A stretch of 64,000 nucleotides of DNA from Epiperipatus broadwayi (GCA_028023455.1 JAQFVV010000056.1:6163717-6227716); one strand, 5' to 3'; numbered from the stretch's first letter, positions 47,427-60,159 are shown. The notes: generated by a model not told the origin, from the letters alone. Program-made: numbers and translations.

Positions 47427-49020
47427 AAATAAATTTTAGGAATAAAACAAATAAAGCAAAGTTGCTCTTTGAAATGTTAAATAACTTTTAAATATTTTAT
47501 ATCATTTTTTTATGAGTATTGCATATTTTTAAGAAATAATGTTATAAAACAAAGCGATATAAAATAAGCATAGGTACGATTTTGTATTTATTTAAATAAT
47601 AAGGAATACATAAATTATTACAGCTATTCAGTATTAGAGTAATGTTAAATAGGATATATTATATTTAATAATCATAGTATTCACATAGTCCAGTAATAAA
47701 TTAACAATAGATATTTTATGTAGTATGCATAACATTGCAAAATGAAAATTGTTTAGTTAAAAGATCCATACTCGATATTGTTACATTTTGTGTTTTCCGT
47801 ACTATGTTTCAATGGATGTTTTAAAAGGAAGCATAGTGAAATAATATTTAAAGATATGATAGATTAAAATAAGTATAGAAAAATGTAATTTCATCATAAA
47901 ATTGATCATAAAGAGATAAATAAAATTGTATTGTTTATTATTATTATTTTAAGTCAAAGTGAAGACTTAAACAGATTCTCTATTGTTTTTAATAACTATA
48001 ATTAATAAGAAATGTATAACGGTGCAAATTTAGGATGTCAAATGTAAATAAATTGTTATTTTATTTTATTGTTATAATAAAACTGTTAAATTTGTTTTTC
48101 AAAATTTGTGTGTTCAGATTGTTTTCTTTTCCATTAAAATGCATGATATATACAGAATAATAGAATCAAACATAATATTTTTGCACAGAAATAAATAAAA
48201 TATTATTTTAAGAATTTGAATATTTTCTTGGAATTTATTTAAGAAATCACATTTTTACATTATCTTATGGTCATAAATTGATTATTATAATGGTACATCG
48301 AAATATATGCTATCCATTGTCACACATATTTTTGTCAGATTATAAAATACTACCACATACTTATTACGTTATTAGATGAAGATAAAAGATTATACTATAG
48401 TATTTTCTTATTATTATCATGGTAATAAAATTATAATAAAGAGAAAAGATGTATAAAATTAGTCCATCCAATGAAGAATATTATTATTATTAGTTAAGTG
48501 TAGTAGGGTATGACATAAAAATCCCTTATCATATTTTACTACAGTGTTTTAATTAACTTAGAATAGTTTTATGAACCTGAGATTTTATTGAGCTAAATTA
48601 TTATAAATAAAAGATTAAGATTTAATTATTAGTTTAATCTTAATGAGTAGGATTTATTAAAGTTATAAGAATACTATAAGTTTACTTATTTGAGATAGTA
48701 ATAGAGGGATAGTGTTCTTATGCCATTGAGGTAGTATCCTGTGGGATATTGGCTCAATGTAATCTTTCTTGTCATCTGTATTTCATTTCCAAGTCTCATG
48801 ATATAATAAATATTTTATTTATTTATTTTGTAAACTGAACCTTTTCAATATTTTTTCTAGTAGAATGTTTAATATTAATGCAAGATATTTTATTTATCAA
48901 TTATTTGCATTTAACCAAACGTAATCATTAACTGAGCTAACCCATTTTGTTTTATACGATATTGCCCAGAAGTGAATATACAATCGGCATGTCAGAATAT
49001 ATATATATGTTGTATTAAAT
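47427..49020. other. AT-rich stretch, no gene recognised
   Basis: A GC-richer patch at 48700-48790 and a short TA run at about 48998-49010 adjoining the LINE relic are the only features noted. Confidence 0.5.
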
Positions 49021-51300
49021 CATCATCATTTTAACCATTATCGATCCAATGTAGGATGGTCTTTCCAAGTTCAATGAAATTTCTCTGATCTCTAGCTTCT
49101 CTAATATTTCATCCCAGTATATGTCCTTATTTCATCCATCCATTTCACCTTATTCTCTCAAGATCTTTTATAATCTCCTGGAGTCCAGTTTAAGATTTCA
49201 GTAAACTATCTATTATCATCGCTTCCAGCAATATGATCATCCCAACTCCAGTTTCTTAATTCATTTACTAATATCAGTAACACCTGTTTGTCCTCTCACA
49301 CACATATTTCATTGTTGATTTTTTGTTACTCCTTATATATGTATCCACATACTTTGTTGGGTGGTATACATCTCATATTACTCGTCCATTAAATGTTCAA
49401 GTCTCAGATCCATAAGTAAGAACTGGTAAAATGCTTTTATTAAAACCTTTCTTTTCAAATACAAAGGCACATTTACTTTTAATATCTCTATCAAGAGTAC
49501 TCAAACCAAGTTTAATTCTGTAGTTAATTTCATTCATTATGCTTCAATCTATAAGAATAATCTGACCAAAGTATTTATAGTTGTTAACTTTATCAATCTT
49601 TATTTTCTTCTTTTGAGAAAATCCATTGAACATTACTATAGACTTTTTAACATTTGTCTTCAATCCTACTTTTGTATGTTCATTTGATAATTCTTGCAAC
49701 ATTTCTAGACCTCAAACATTATTTTCAAAAACAATTACATCATACACAAACTCTAGATGACTTAAATAATCATTTATTTTTTATTCCCTTAGCTTCTCAT
49801 TTTAATCCTAAAATACTTTTTACAAAACTGCTGTAAAAAGTTTTGGAGGTATGAAGTCATTGTGACATAGATACTTTTCAATGTTAATCTTCCTAGTATT
49901 ATTATAAAACCTAGTTGCTGTTGCATTTTTATAAATATTCTTCACAATATGACAATATTCTATGTCTATACATTGATGATCCAATGCTTTAACCTTGAAG
50001 AATTTCTTAAACAAAATCAAATGCCTTTTCATAATCTACAAATCCAAACTATAATGGCAACTCTTATTCATTAATAGAACATTTCTTCTATACATTTCAT
50101 GACATCATCTCTCCTTTTAGTAATAGTTCCATCTTTTTTTCTTATTGCAGAAATAAAATTCTTACCAATATCAAGATGTGGTTTTACACTTTTGAAACTT
50201 TTATTCTCTTCTATGTTGCTAATTCATGATTATATTTTCTTATATCATTATTAATTCTTTTTCATGCCATTTTACAAAATTCTAGATACTCAATTCTTCT
50301 TAATGCTTTATTTTTATATATTTTCATATTCCATCTTTTATTTATTGGTCTAATTACTGGTTTTTTATACCAGATATCTTTGTTGCAGTTTTTAAAAGTA
50401 TTAGTTATCTTCCTAAGAATTTCCTTCAAATCTGAATCATGTTCAAAATCTGACAATATTTGATAACGATTTGCAAGTCCTAATTTAAATTCACTGGAAT
50501 GTTTCTGAAGGTTAGGAATACCAACTGAGAATAGTGTTTTTTTTAATAATTGTTGTCCTCTACTTTGGCATTAACACCTTATTTTTCAACTCACTAATTG
50601 ATAATTACTTCCTGTGTTGAATTTATTAAGAAAATTACTATCTTGAAATACATATTTTCTGTTAATCAAAATATAATCTAATTCTAATGTACTTTCATTT
50701 AGATGCTTTCATGTCTATTTCCATTAAACATTTTTCTCAAACTAAAAATTCATAATATAAAGTTGTTGTTGTTTTTTTTTTGCAAACTCTATAGTCTATA
50801 TCCTCTCTCATTTCTATCCCTATAACCAAATTTACCCATAGCACTTATCGTCTTTGAATTGTTTATAAATTCTAACATTAAAGTCTCCTGTAACAATTTA
50901 AAAAATATTGTTTGGTCCGATCAAAAGCTTTTTACACATCCATATAAAAATCCTCTACTTCATCAGAATGAGAACTTGTTGGGACATAAACCTAAATTAT
51001 GTGAATGTGATATTTACCATTAAATGAATAACTAATCTTGTAATTTTGTCTGATTATGCCATTAACCACCATAATGTTGTCAACATCAATCTCCACAATG
51101 TTCTATTTTCATTTTTTATTTATAATGAATCCTATCCCAATTGTGCCTCCAATGTTTGTTTCTTTGTAGTTACAGTACAAGTCCACTTTTTAATCAATTG
51201 TTTCTTTACTTTTTTGTCTAACTTCACAAAGTTCACTAACGTCTCTCTTCCTACATTTGAGACTGATCTGCACTTCCTTCACTTGAAAGTGATCTGCAGT
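49021..51300 (-). pseudogene. decayed RTE-type LINE: endonuclease to C-terminus
   Basis: The 3' end (left) has ATCATCATC and then blocks matching the open copy at 40805-41528. Moving upstream on the minus strand: QLSNEHTKVGLKTNVKKS after indels; FVYDVIVF where FADD is expected (one catalytic aspartate lost); a QGD-like block; FVDYEKAFD (motif A); and a linker frame 50456-50262 (KPVIRPINKRWNMKIYK). The APE endonuclease follows with LELDYILINRK, GKFGYRDRNERG, GDFNVRI, VYVPTSSHSDE and GTIGIGFIINK near 51130. Frames break many times, so this is a dead, older copy, but it shows which protein the truncated copies derive from. Confidence 0.85.
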
Positions 51301-51730
51301 TGTAAGTACTTAAAAGATCATCATCATATGGCAGCAAGGATCCACAATCAGGAGATTCTAAGCATGTTTCACCTCCTGCCATTAATTACTGCTCAGACTG
51401 GTGACTTTACAGTCTCCTGGAAATAAGGACCATAATTTAATTTCATTTGTCATGATTATAAATATCTATTTTAAAAAAGGCCCATTCAAACAACATATTC
51501 TATCTTTGAGAAAACTAAACTGATAGTTCACTTAACATCTATTAGACAAGTAAAAAGAAAGACTATAATGTGTCTTGATCTTAAATTAGAGGTATAAAGC
51601 CAATAAACTTATTATATTGGCTGATTAATGTTGGTGAACAGCCCATCTATATTTGTATACTATGTGAATAATCATATGGTAATAACAATTGCAATGATAA
51701 GACCATACGGAGTAACATTCGGAATTTGTG
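51301..51730. other. region upstream of the LINE relic
   Basis: 51280-51430 is GC-richer and may be the LINE 5' region. The plus-strand frame covering it is antisense to the endonuclease. The rest is AT-rich. Confidence 0.35.
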
Positions 51731-51739
51731 CTGCTCATT

Positions 51740-51810
51740 TTCTTTAAGATCTCAAAGAGGAACCAAAAGGTCTCCTTTCAGTTAAGAGCAAAGTTTTTTC
51801 TGTGCCACAA
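51740..51810 (+). repeat. possible PLE end-block remnant
   Basis: AGATCTCAAAGAGGAACC and the following ~55 bp resemble 40229-40290, the end of PLE family F, with about a dozen differences and no open frame. Confidence 0.35.
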
Positions 51811-52195
51811 TGATATATAATATGCTTAAAACAATTTAATATGAGAATACATTTTCTTTTACAGGTAATACATGTTCATGAGTATATATTATAATTCAAA
51901 AATATAAAATTGTAAATAAGTAGTAGTTTTATAATCCATTAGTTTACTTTTTTAAGTAATTATAATTGAAGTTTGAGTGCTTGGAGACACTAAATAAGAA
52001 AAGCTAAGATTGTTTCACTATTAAGCTTTTCTTATTTGTCATCTTTCATGTTCTCAAGTAAGTAGTAATAAAATATGGCAAACAATGCAAACTACTTCTA
52101 ACAAATAACCATGATTTTTTTAGACATTAAATATATCTTTATGCAATAAACATATATGAATACTTATGGTTACAAGTGCAACTTTACAATATATG

Positions 52196-52378
52196 AATTC
52201 GTCATTTGGATTCTGTAAACAGAAAATGATTCTCATTGGATATGTATATAAACAAACTTATTTCATCTAGAGAATAAAAATATTGTAAGCTATTCCCTAA
52301 AAAAATAATAATAACTGGCCATTTGGATTCAGCAAACAGGAAATGACAATCATCGGATAATGTATCTAAACAAACAAC
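52196..52378 (+). repeat. local duplication (~62 bp, ~118 bp apart)
   Basis: The block starting near CATTTGGATTC at 52202 recurs at 52320 with scattered changes (for example ATGTATATAAACAAAC against ATGTATCTAAACAAAC). A second local duplication follows at 52625-52725 (TTAGTTCACAATAAAT and TTTACATCACTAT, each twice). Confidence 0.65.
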
Positions 52379-52739
52379 ACAATGGAAATAACAGCTTAAT
52401 TAGCATATACTTTTGTGAAATCCATTCCCATTATTCTGTAGAAGACAATGGGTTGTCTCTTCATTCTTTATTGACCTGCTAATATGGCTGTCTAGCAGCT
52501 TAGCAATAAGTCTAAAACTCAGAAGAAATCTTACATTCTTGTTATATTAACAGGACTGATAAATGAGTTGTAAATGAACTCTAATTTTTATGTAAAGCTA
52601 TTCATCATTTTATGAATATTATTAGTTCACAATAAATAATTCAGGTTTACATCACTATCCATAATGTTAGTTCACAATAAATGCTTCAAATAATAATTCA
52701 GATTTACATCACTATTCAAAACACTAGCATATACACAAA

Positions 52740-55095
52740 TTTAGGTGAATATATGATTATTTCAGGTGGTGAGTTCATAAGGCTGCAAGTTTAAAAATCA
52801 ATGTATGTATTCATGTGTCTTCTGTAAAGAAATATCAATAATATTCTAAAATTTTAATTATTTAAAGATATTCTTAAATTTAAGATAGTCTTTTAACCCC
52901 TTTGTAATCACAGTTTTAATAAATTAATTATATATATATACAAATAAATTTAAAAAATTTGTACAAATAAAATTTCATTTTTTTAAATTTACACTGCAAC
53001 AACTGGAAGTGCTTTGTCATAAAACTTCACAAGCAAAAATGGATGTTCCTTTTTCATTTTTAATGCAAGCAAAGTAGTTTAATTTTACAATTTAATATCA
53101 TTCATGCAAAGTATATTTTGCACTTCATAAATGACTTTCACTAAAAAATAAACAAAGAATGCAAAAGTAGTTGTAAATTGTACTATTCTTGTTAAAAATG
53201 TGCAAAATGATGGCTTGAAATAATTTTTAAATTAAATTCTAACATTTGTCTGTGTATACTATATGCTAATGAAAATCATTGATCACTCACACTCATAAAA
53301 TGTAATCAATAAATATATGAATCATTGTTGAGGCAACGTAATGTATGAATAAAAAAATTGATACTTCCTGCCTCTTTGTATAATAACAAATAATGGAGAA
53401 AATTCAAAATCTACGGAAATTTTATACAAATTGGCCAAGTTTATCTATTACAGTACTTTATATATATATAATAAACTTAGAAGTGCTAATTATTAATTGA
53501 AGGTCACATATATAAAATTAAATTGCATTATAAGTAAAAATGATTAATTTAAATAATCATATATTAAATTATTTTGGCTTCCATCGGGGTCATTTAGATG
53601 TTAGTCTATGGCCTCCATTTGTTAAAAATTTCAATTGCAAAATTTTCTCCTGCCTCTGTTCCAAAAAATGTAAGTATCACCATGTTTTAAATAATCACTC
53701 AATTAAATAAGAAATCTATGCAACAATTTAAATATATATATATTAATTAGAAATTAAAAATTATTATAGCCATACCTGCAAAGATTCGGATTTTTTCCAA
53801 CATACGCATACAGAAATTATATATATATAATATGTATTGGCACAATCATTATATAACATTTGTAATACAAGCTTATTAAATTAAGTCTCATATTATATGA
53901 CTTGATTTCCTTGCAATATATATATGCATAGACACACACACAAATCAGTTGTACTTTCTATCAATTTATCTAATCAGACAATTTGTTAAGTGTTGGCGTT
54001 TTCCAACTATTTTTTATACAGGTTAAGTGAGGCCTAAGGCATTATAATAAGCATTCAGGCCACTACGTTTCACTGACCCAAAGATAAAACGTTCTACCCA
54101 TGGCATGTTCGACACCTCAGCAGAATGAATTACCGATTATAAATAAATTATTTATAAGTTGTAAAGAAAAAGTACACATATTGTGTACATATACTTCTGT
54201 AATTAAAATGATTGCATTAAATATTTCATATATTAGAAATTGTATTATATATGTATATAAAATCATTATAGAATTCTTACAAGCATATATAAATAATGTT
54301 TAAAAAATTTCTGGTTTAGATTATTAATAAACACTCTGAAATCTATCGAAACATGAATGTTGTGATAAGTAAAAATTTCACCGTGTGATTAGCTAATTCT
54401 CAAACAGAATGCATTCTAAATAAAATTAATGACAATAATCAATGTAAATACCTTCAAGGCATTATATATGGAACAAGATATGGTTGGGAATTTTTTATTT
54501 TTTATCATATTGAATCTTATCACAATTAAGAAGCCATCAAAAAGATTAAAAAGACTTGAAGAAAAAAATAGGAAAATGATTGACTAATTATAGTGAAGTT
54601 AACATTCAGAAAGGACTGAATTATAAATGACTAATTAATATCTTTTATGTCATTTGTAAAATTAACTTTATAAATAAATAAAAAATAAAAAATAGAGAAG
54701 AAAAAAAATTATTGTCTCTGCATTTCATTTTACAATCATACGTTTTATATTTCTCAGATATGTAAACTAAAATAAATAGAAAACAAAACAAATAATAAAA
54801 AAGAAGTTTCGGTTTTCTTCTTTTATTAATAAGTAGTAATTTTTTATGCTCCAGAGAAGCACTATCTTCAATTTTTACATTTACTTTATAATTCATATAT
54901 ACATATGTAATGTTCATTTAGTACTATTAATTACTTAATCATCATGGATTATAGATTTTGTGGTATTAAGAGAATGTGTAATGATTATTCTGTTTAACAA
55001 TATTACAATATCACCCATTACATATTTTAATGCTTCTAAATCAATTTTTATAAGAACTTTTAATACATTGTACAGGCTTAAACCTGCATTTATAT
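52740..55095. other. AT-rich stretch, no gene recognised
   Basis: Only short chance frames and short TA runs. Confidence 0.5.
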
Positions 55096-55100
55096 ATGTA

Positions 55101-55257
55101 ATATATGCGGGATTCGAACTCAGACATTCACACGACCCACTACTCTCAGTTGCTATCTCATCTTTTCAACATGTGTGTGATCAGGTGGGTCAGCAATATG
55201 AGATGGCACTGAGAGTAGTGGATCGTGTGAAAGTCTGAGTTCGAATCCCGCATATAT
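55101..55257. repeat. hairpin of two inverted tRNA-like units
   Basis: The left arm (55101-55159, minus orientation) and right arm (55200-55257, plus) are ~58 bp reverse complements with four or five differences, separated by a 40 bp loop. Each unit carries a B-box-like GAGTTCGAATCCCGC and, ~35 bp before it, an A-box-like TGGC/TAGC...AGTAGTGG. The units are too short for a full tRNA. They resemble the tRNA-derived head of a SINE; a related piece lies at about 6160-6192. A transcript would fold into a long hairpin. Confidence 0.65.
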
Positions 55258-55262
55258 AAGAA

Positions 55263-57160
55263 CTTTTATAAACCAAAGGTTCAACTCGGTAATATGGTGT
55301 ACCATACAGTTTCAGTTTGGTGGGCAATAACTTTAAAAAAAGAAAAAAAAAATGAACAGCTACCCCGCCAATTAATCTCATGAAAGTCTACTTTAATTTT
55401 GAACGGAGATTTTAATAAGAGCTTCTGGAGAATAGACTACCTTTAGCATAGAAAAAGCTGTTTGATACATAATTTACCGATTTGCAGGAACAGGTGTCAA
55501 TATAATTTTGTTTGTGGTCATCATAGGAAGAATTTTCAAAATTTCCTAAGTAATGACAAGCAATAAACTTTTTCTTTTGAAAATAAAAAGACCCAAATTA
55601 AAATATAAAAAAAAGAGAGATTGGGTAATTTTTTCAATTTTGTTTTTAAATTATTTTGTTTGGATTTAAATATTGTTCATTATGCTGAATGTTAAATATT
55701 TGATCTTTCTAAAATACTTTAATATATATTTAATTTTCACTTTGTCATACTTATGCATGCATATGCTTGGTAAGTGAAATTTTTTTATCCCTTCTCTTTC
55801 TGCTTTATTATCTTACTTCAAATATTTGTCTGAGTGCATTTTTAGTACTGAGCACCATAATCAAAACATTCTTATTTTGGTACATTGCTGCTTCTTCTAT
55901 AATCTTTTTTTTTTTTTTAATGATAACTATGCAAAAGGCTCATTCACACCAAATATGTAAAGCCAGATAATAAAGCGGAAAGAAGAAGGGAAAAATCCAA
56001 TTTCATCAATCATATGCACAAATGTATGCAAAAATATTACTGATATATATTTGTAAAATATTTGTTAAAATTTTAATTCTGCTAATTAATAAAACCATTG
56101 TAGTGAATCACATGTGTGTGTCTCCATTGATATTGCCGATCTGTCTCATAATTAAACAGTGCTGGAAATTAAATATTTTTGTTACTTTAATATAGTAGCT
56201 AATGTTCTTGAAGTACTATTCTTTATATATGCATGCAGTGAGTGATTAAGCCTGCATGTTCTTTCTTTAAGGTTGTGATTATAGTTATAATACTTTAGAT
56301 GTTTTGTTTTACATTAAGTTTGCACAAACCATAACCCTACTGTCATTTGATATGTTTTATTTTTATATTCCATATTTTTGACAGGTCAATATGAAGCTTC
56401 ATGTAAACATATTATGTAAGGATATATGTTTGTATGTACAGACACATACATATAATCAATGTTTTGACAAAATAACATCACACTTGATAACCTAATTGAG
56501 ACATTCAGTAAAGACTCAATACTGCAGCTGTGCAGCAATTTTTTGTTTATATACTTTGTTGTGCACCAGTTGTACTTTCTGCCTTGGAAACAACTCAGAA
56601 GGCATCCAGCCACATTCTCAAATAAGCTCGAACAACAGAAGGTCAGAGATGGAAAAATTGCATTACCAGATATATTTGCTGCTACATGGACACTATCAAA
56701 AACCTGAGACAGACCATAGCCTCAAAAATCCAAATGACTTTTGCTGTAACAAGATCAATTACTTTTTTTTGTTAAATATCTCTTTTTCAACAATTTTTTA
56801 AACACCACATCTATAGTCCAAAGGATATGTTTAATTCAATCAAAAAGTATTTAAACTGATGAACTAAACCTTCAGACAATAAAAATAGAATGATAGGCAA
56901 ATACACAGTTTACAAGTGTACATTTATCAGATACCTGTCTAATAATTTATTTGAACTGTACCAATAATATCTAACTGTTTGTTCCAAAGCTACATAGTTT
57001 TCAACCATGTATTTTTAACAATGTAACTTTTTATGAACAATAAAGTTTGATTTGAAACACATATATACATATATCAATACTTTATTGTGTGCTGCACTCA
57101 ACACATTAAATACTATCCAATTAGAAAGATGCATGATAAAGGCTAATGTGATTAAAAAAA
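55263..57160. other. AT-rich stretch, no gene recognised
   Basis: A GC-richer patch at 56500-56740 has a 101-codon plus-strand frame starting MRHSVKTQYCSC with no domain I recognise; it is cysteine-rich only in its first third and is not called as a gene. Confidence 0.4.
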
Positions 57161-57247
57161 CAAATGTTCACATATATATTAACTTTTCATAAATCTCTAC
57201 ATAATGTATACACTCTAATGCAAATTTTTTTAATATATATTTTTTTT

Positions 57248-57296
57248 CATTTTCTAACAGTTTTGACTATCCTGCAACCTTGATCAGAACTACAAC
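57248..57296 (-). ncRNA. hammerhead-like motif, left arm of PLE D
   Basis: On the minus strand TTCTGATCAAGG...GTCAAAACTG matches the right-arm motif with CTGATGA changed to CTGATCA and GAAA changed to AAAA, so it is probably inactive. Confidence 0.3.
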
Positions 57297-57911
57297 ATTT
57301 AAACATATAATCATATAACCATTATTCTATATACATATAAAAATGCATATTTTATATTATTATTCATAATCATATTTTATTTTTATCCCTATATCTTTAC
57401 TTCCCTTTTTTAAATTATTATTTTTTCATTATTTCTTTACTATTTCTACTTTCTTTTTACTTTTTATTTTTTATCTTTTCTTCCTATCTATCATTCTACA
57501 TTACTCTCTAATATATTTTATCACCTTTTTATTTTACTTTTAATACCTATACATCTAATTCCTTTCCTTTCTTTTTATTATTTATCTAAACTTATTCTTT
57601 TATTAATAAGTTTTATTCGTATTCCTATCTTTATTATTTGTTCCCTTTTATAATTTATTTATTCATTTTACTCACCTTTTGCATAATCTTCCCCTTTCTT
57701 TTTAAATTTATAGCTGACTCTTTTTTAAAATCCTTAACCTCTTTTTCACATACTCCTTTCATACAACTCCCTCTATTATCATTTTCTTTAACTGTTTATC
57801 CTATTTTTAAACTTTTTATTTTACAAAACTTTACATATATATATATATACATTTTCTCTATTACTATTAATATTCCTACAAAAATAACATCTTTACCTTC
57901 CCATCTCTATT

Positions 57912-58592
57912 TCAATTTGGTTTTATTTTCTTAATCAATATAGCTTCTTTTATTTTTCTACGTTTTCTTTTATTAGTATATCCAATCATGCATATAAATT
58001 GGTGACTTTTTATCATACCAATGCTGAATTAATCATATATAGTTTGAATTATTTATTTCTTATAGATATTTAGTTATTATCTTATTATTCCTACGTTCTA
58101 TTGCATATACTCCATTTATATGTTTTCTCATTCCTTTAATATATTTATTATTTAATATATTCATTACAATTCTCCTTTTTTATTTACTATCTTATATTTA
58201 ATTACATTATTATATTTTTATTAAATTTTTCTAATGATTTTATTAATGCTCTTAACTATATTATTACAATACACTTTAACACATATATATATATATATTC
58301 ATCCTTTTTATGCTATCTTTCTTACATTTTCCCTTCTCTTTTTCTTTATTTTCCCCATTACATCTTTTTTCTGATATTTTTACACTTTTCTCTATCATTT
58401 TCTCTGAATATTCATTCTCGTTAAACTCTTTAATTATTAATTCTACCTCTTTCTTATACTCTTCTTTATTTGAACAATAATTAATAGCTCTATATACTCT
58501 TGAACTAATACTACTTAATTTCTATGTATTATCCATACTAGAATTCCAATTCATTATACCACCATCCCCATTCATTTTCTTATATACTGATG
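57912..58592 (-). pseudogene. PLE D, left-arm RT tail and GIY-YIG remnant
   Basis: From the centre outward the minus strand reads NWNSSMDN, SSISSRVYRAINYCSNKEEY, a K/E-rich stretch (ELIIKEFNENEYSEKMIEK) and, after frame breaks, NGVYAIERRNNK (GIY-like), SPIYMH, and KRKRRKIKEAILIKK ending in a stop at 57912. The RVYRAI...CS block is the thumb-like region after the PLE RT, and RKIKEA is the endonuclease glutamate block. The conserved RT motifs lie beyond the palindrome centre and are absent. This arm is better preserved than the right one. Confidence 0.7.
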
Positions 58593-58623
58593 TTTCTATT
58601 CTACATTTTCCCTTCTCATAAAA

Positions 58624-59320
58624 ACATGAGTATATAAAAAAATGAATGTGGATAGTAGTATAATGAATTGGAATTCTAATGTGGATAATAAAATAAAATA
58701 AGTAGTATTAGTTCAAGTGTATATAGAGCTATTAATTATTGTTCAAATGAATAAGAGTATAAGAAAAAGGTAAAATAAATAGTTAAAGAGTTTAAAGAGA
58801 ATGAATATACAAAGAAAATAATAGAGAAAAACCATAAAAATATTAGAAAAAAGATATAAAGAAGAAAATAAATAAAAGAAAAAAAGATGTAAGAAAGATA
58901 GCATAAAAAGGAAGAATATATGTATTAAAATGTATAGCAATAATATAGTTAAGAGCATTAATAAAAATAGAAAAATTAATAAAAATATAATAATGTAATT
59001 AAATATAAGATTGTAAATAAAAAAGGAGAAATGTAATAGATAAATTAGATAATAAATATATAAAGGAATAGAAAAACATATAAATGGAGTATATGCAATA
59101 GAATTTAGATCACGTAGGAATAATACGATAAAAACTAAATATGTAGGAGAAATGAAAAATTCAATCTATACAAGATAATAAAAAGTCACCAATTTATATG
59201 CATGCTATGGAAACAGAACATATATTTGACAGAGATAGCATTAGAATGATTGGATATACTAATAAAAAAGATAAAAAATAGAAGAAGCTATATTAATTTA
59301 AAAAATAAAACTAAATTTAA
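58624..59320 (+). pseudogene. PLE D, right-arm counterpart, more decayed
   Basis: Mirror copy of the left arm on the plus strand. VYRAINYCSN is followed quickly by stops, GVYAIEF and IGYTNK are recognisable, and the RKIKEA block has a stop and the final stop codon has mutated. Mutations are independent of the left arm. Confidence 0.65.
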
Positions 59321-59445
59321 ATGGAGAGGGGAGGTAAAGACATTCTTTTTATAGGAATGTTAATGTGTATGTGTGTATATATATATATATAAAGTTTTGT
59401 AAAATAAAAAGTTTAAAAATAGGATAAAAAGTTAAAGAAATTGAT

Positions 59446-59539
59446 GTGAGTGAGTGAGTGAGTGAGTGAGTGAGTGAGTGAGTGAGTGAGTGAGTGAGTG
59501 AGTGAGTGAGTGAGTGAGTGAGTGAGTGAGTGAGTGAGT

Positions 59540-59576
<37 letters not shown>
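59446..59576 (+). repeat. (GTGA)n then (GA)n microsatellite
   Basis: About 25 GTGA units followed by about 15 GA units inside the right arm of the palindrome. The corresponding place in the left arm (about 57765-57790) has only ~20 bp, so the expansion post-dates formation of the palindrome. Confidence 0.95.
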
Positions 59577-59578
<2 letters not shown>

Positions 59579-60042
59579 GTGTTAAAGGAGTATATGAAAA
59601 AGAGCTAAGGATCTTGAAAAAAAGAGTCAGTTATAAATTTAAAAAGAAAGAGGAAGATTTGTAAAAGGTGAGTAAAACAAATAAGTAAATTATAAACAGG
59701 AATAAAAAATGAAAGTAGGAATAGGAATAAAAATTATTAATAAAAGAATATGTATAGATAATTAATAAAAAGGAAGGAAAGAAATTTAGATTTACAGGTA
59801 TTAAAAGTAAAATAAAAAGATGGTAAAATATATTAGAGAATAATGTAGAATAATAGATAAAAAGAAAACATAAAAAGTAAAAAGTAAAAAAAAAGTAGAA
59901 ATAGTAAAGAAATAATGAAAAAATAATAATTAAAAAAAGGAAAGCAAAGATATAGGGTTAAAAATAAAATATGATTATGAATAATAATGTAAAATATATA
60001 TTTTTATATGTATAAAGAATAATGGTTATATGTTTAAATGTT

Positions 60043-60090
60043 GTAACTCTGATGAAGACTCAGGGCAGTTGAAATGATTAGAAAATTAAA
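60043..60090 (+). ncRNA. hammerhead-like motif, right arm of PLE D
   Basis: CTGATGA at 60049-60055, a 4 bp stem II (GACT, CAGGGC loop, AGTT, after one extra A as in PLE B) and GAAAT at 60071-60075. A weak AT-G-AT stem III and a 2 bp stem I remain. Both core blocks are exact. Confidence 0.4.
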
Positions 60091-60159
60091 GAAATTATAT
60101 ATAAAAAAATCTGTATTAGTGTATAGATTAATAAAAAGTAATATATATGAATACATATG

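Larger units (their letters stand above)
57168..60152. mobile_element. ~3 kb palindromic Penelope-like element (inverted dimer), family D
   Basis: The left arm (57168-58592) and right arm (58624-60152) are reverse complements along their whole length, with a 31 bp spacer (58593-58623). The left arm is pyrimidine-rich and the right purine-rich on the plus strand because each codes outward from the centre. Each arm carries a decayed PLE C-terminal coding region, a 3' region and a hammerhead-like motif near its outer end. The arrangement repeats that of PLE B but with arms more than twice as long. Arms differ by substitutions, small indels and a ~130 bp (GTGA)n/(GA)n expansion only in the right arm. 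Confidence 0.85.

Noticed and set aside
58743-58958. 71-codon F/L/Y-rich minus-strand frame in the palindrome
   Set aside because: It is the complement of purine-rich coding in the right arm; composition reflects the antisense of K/E-rich sequence.
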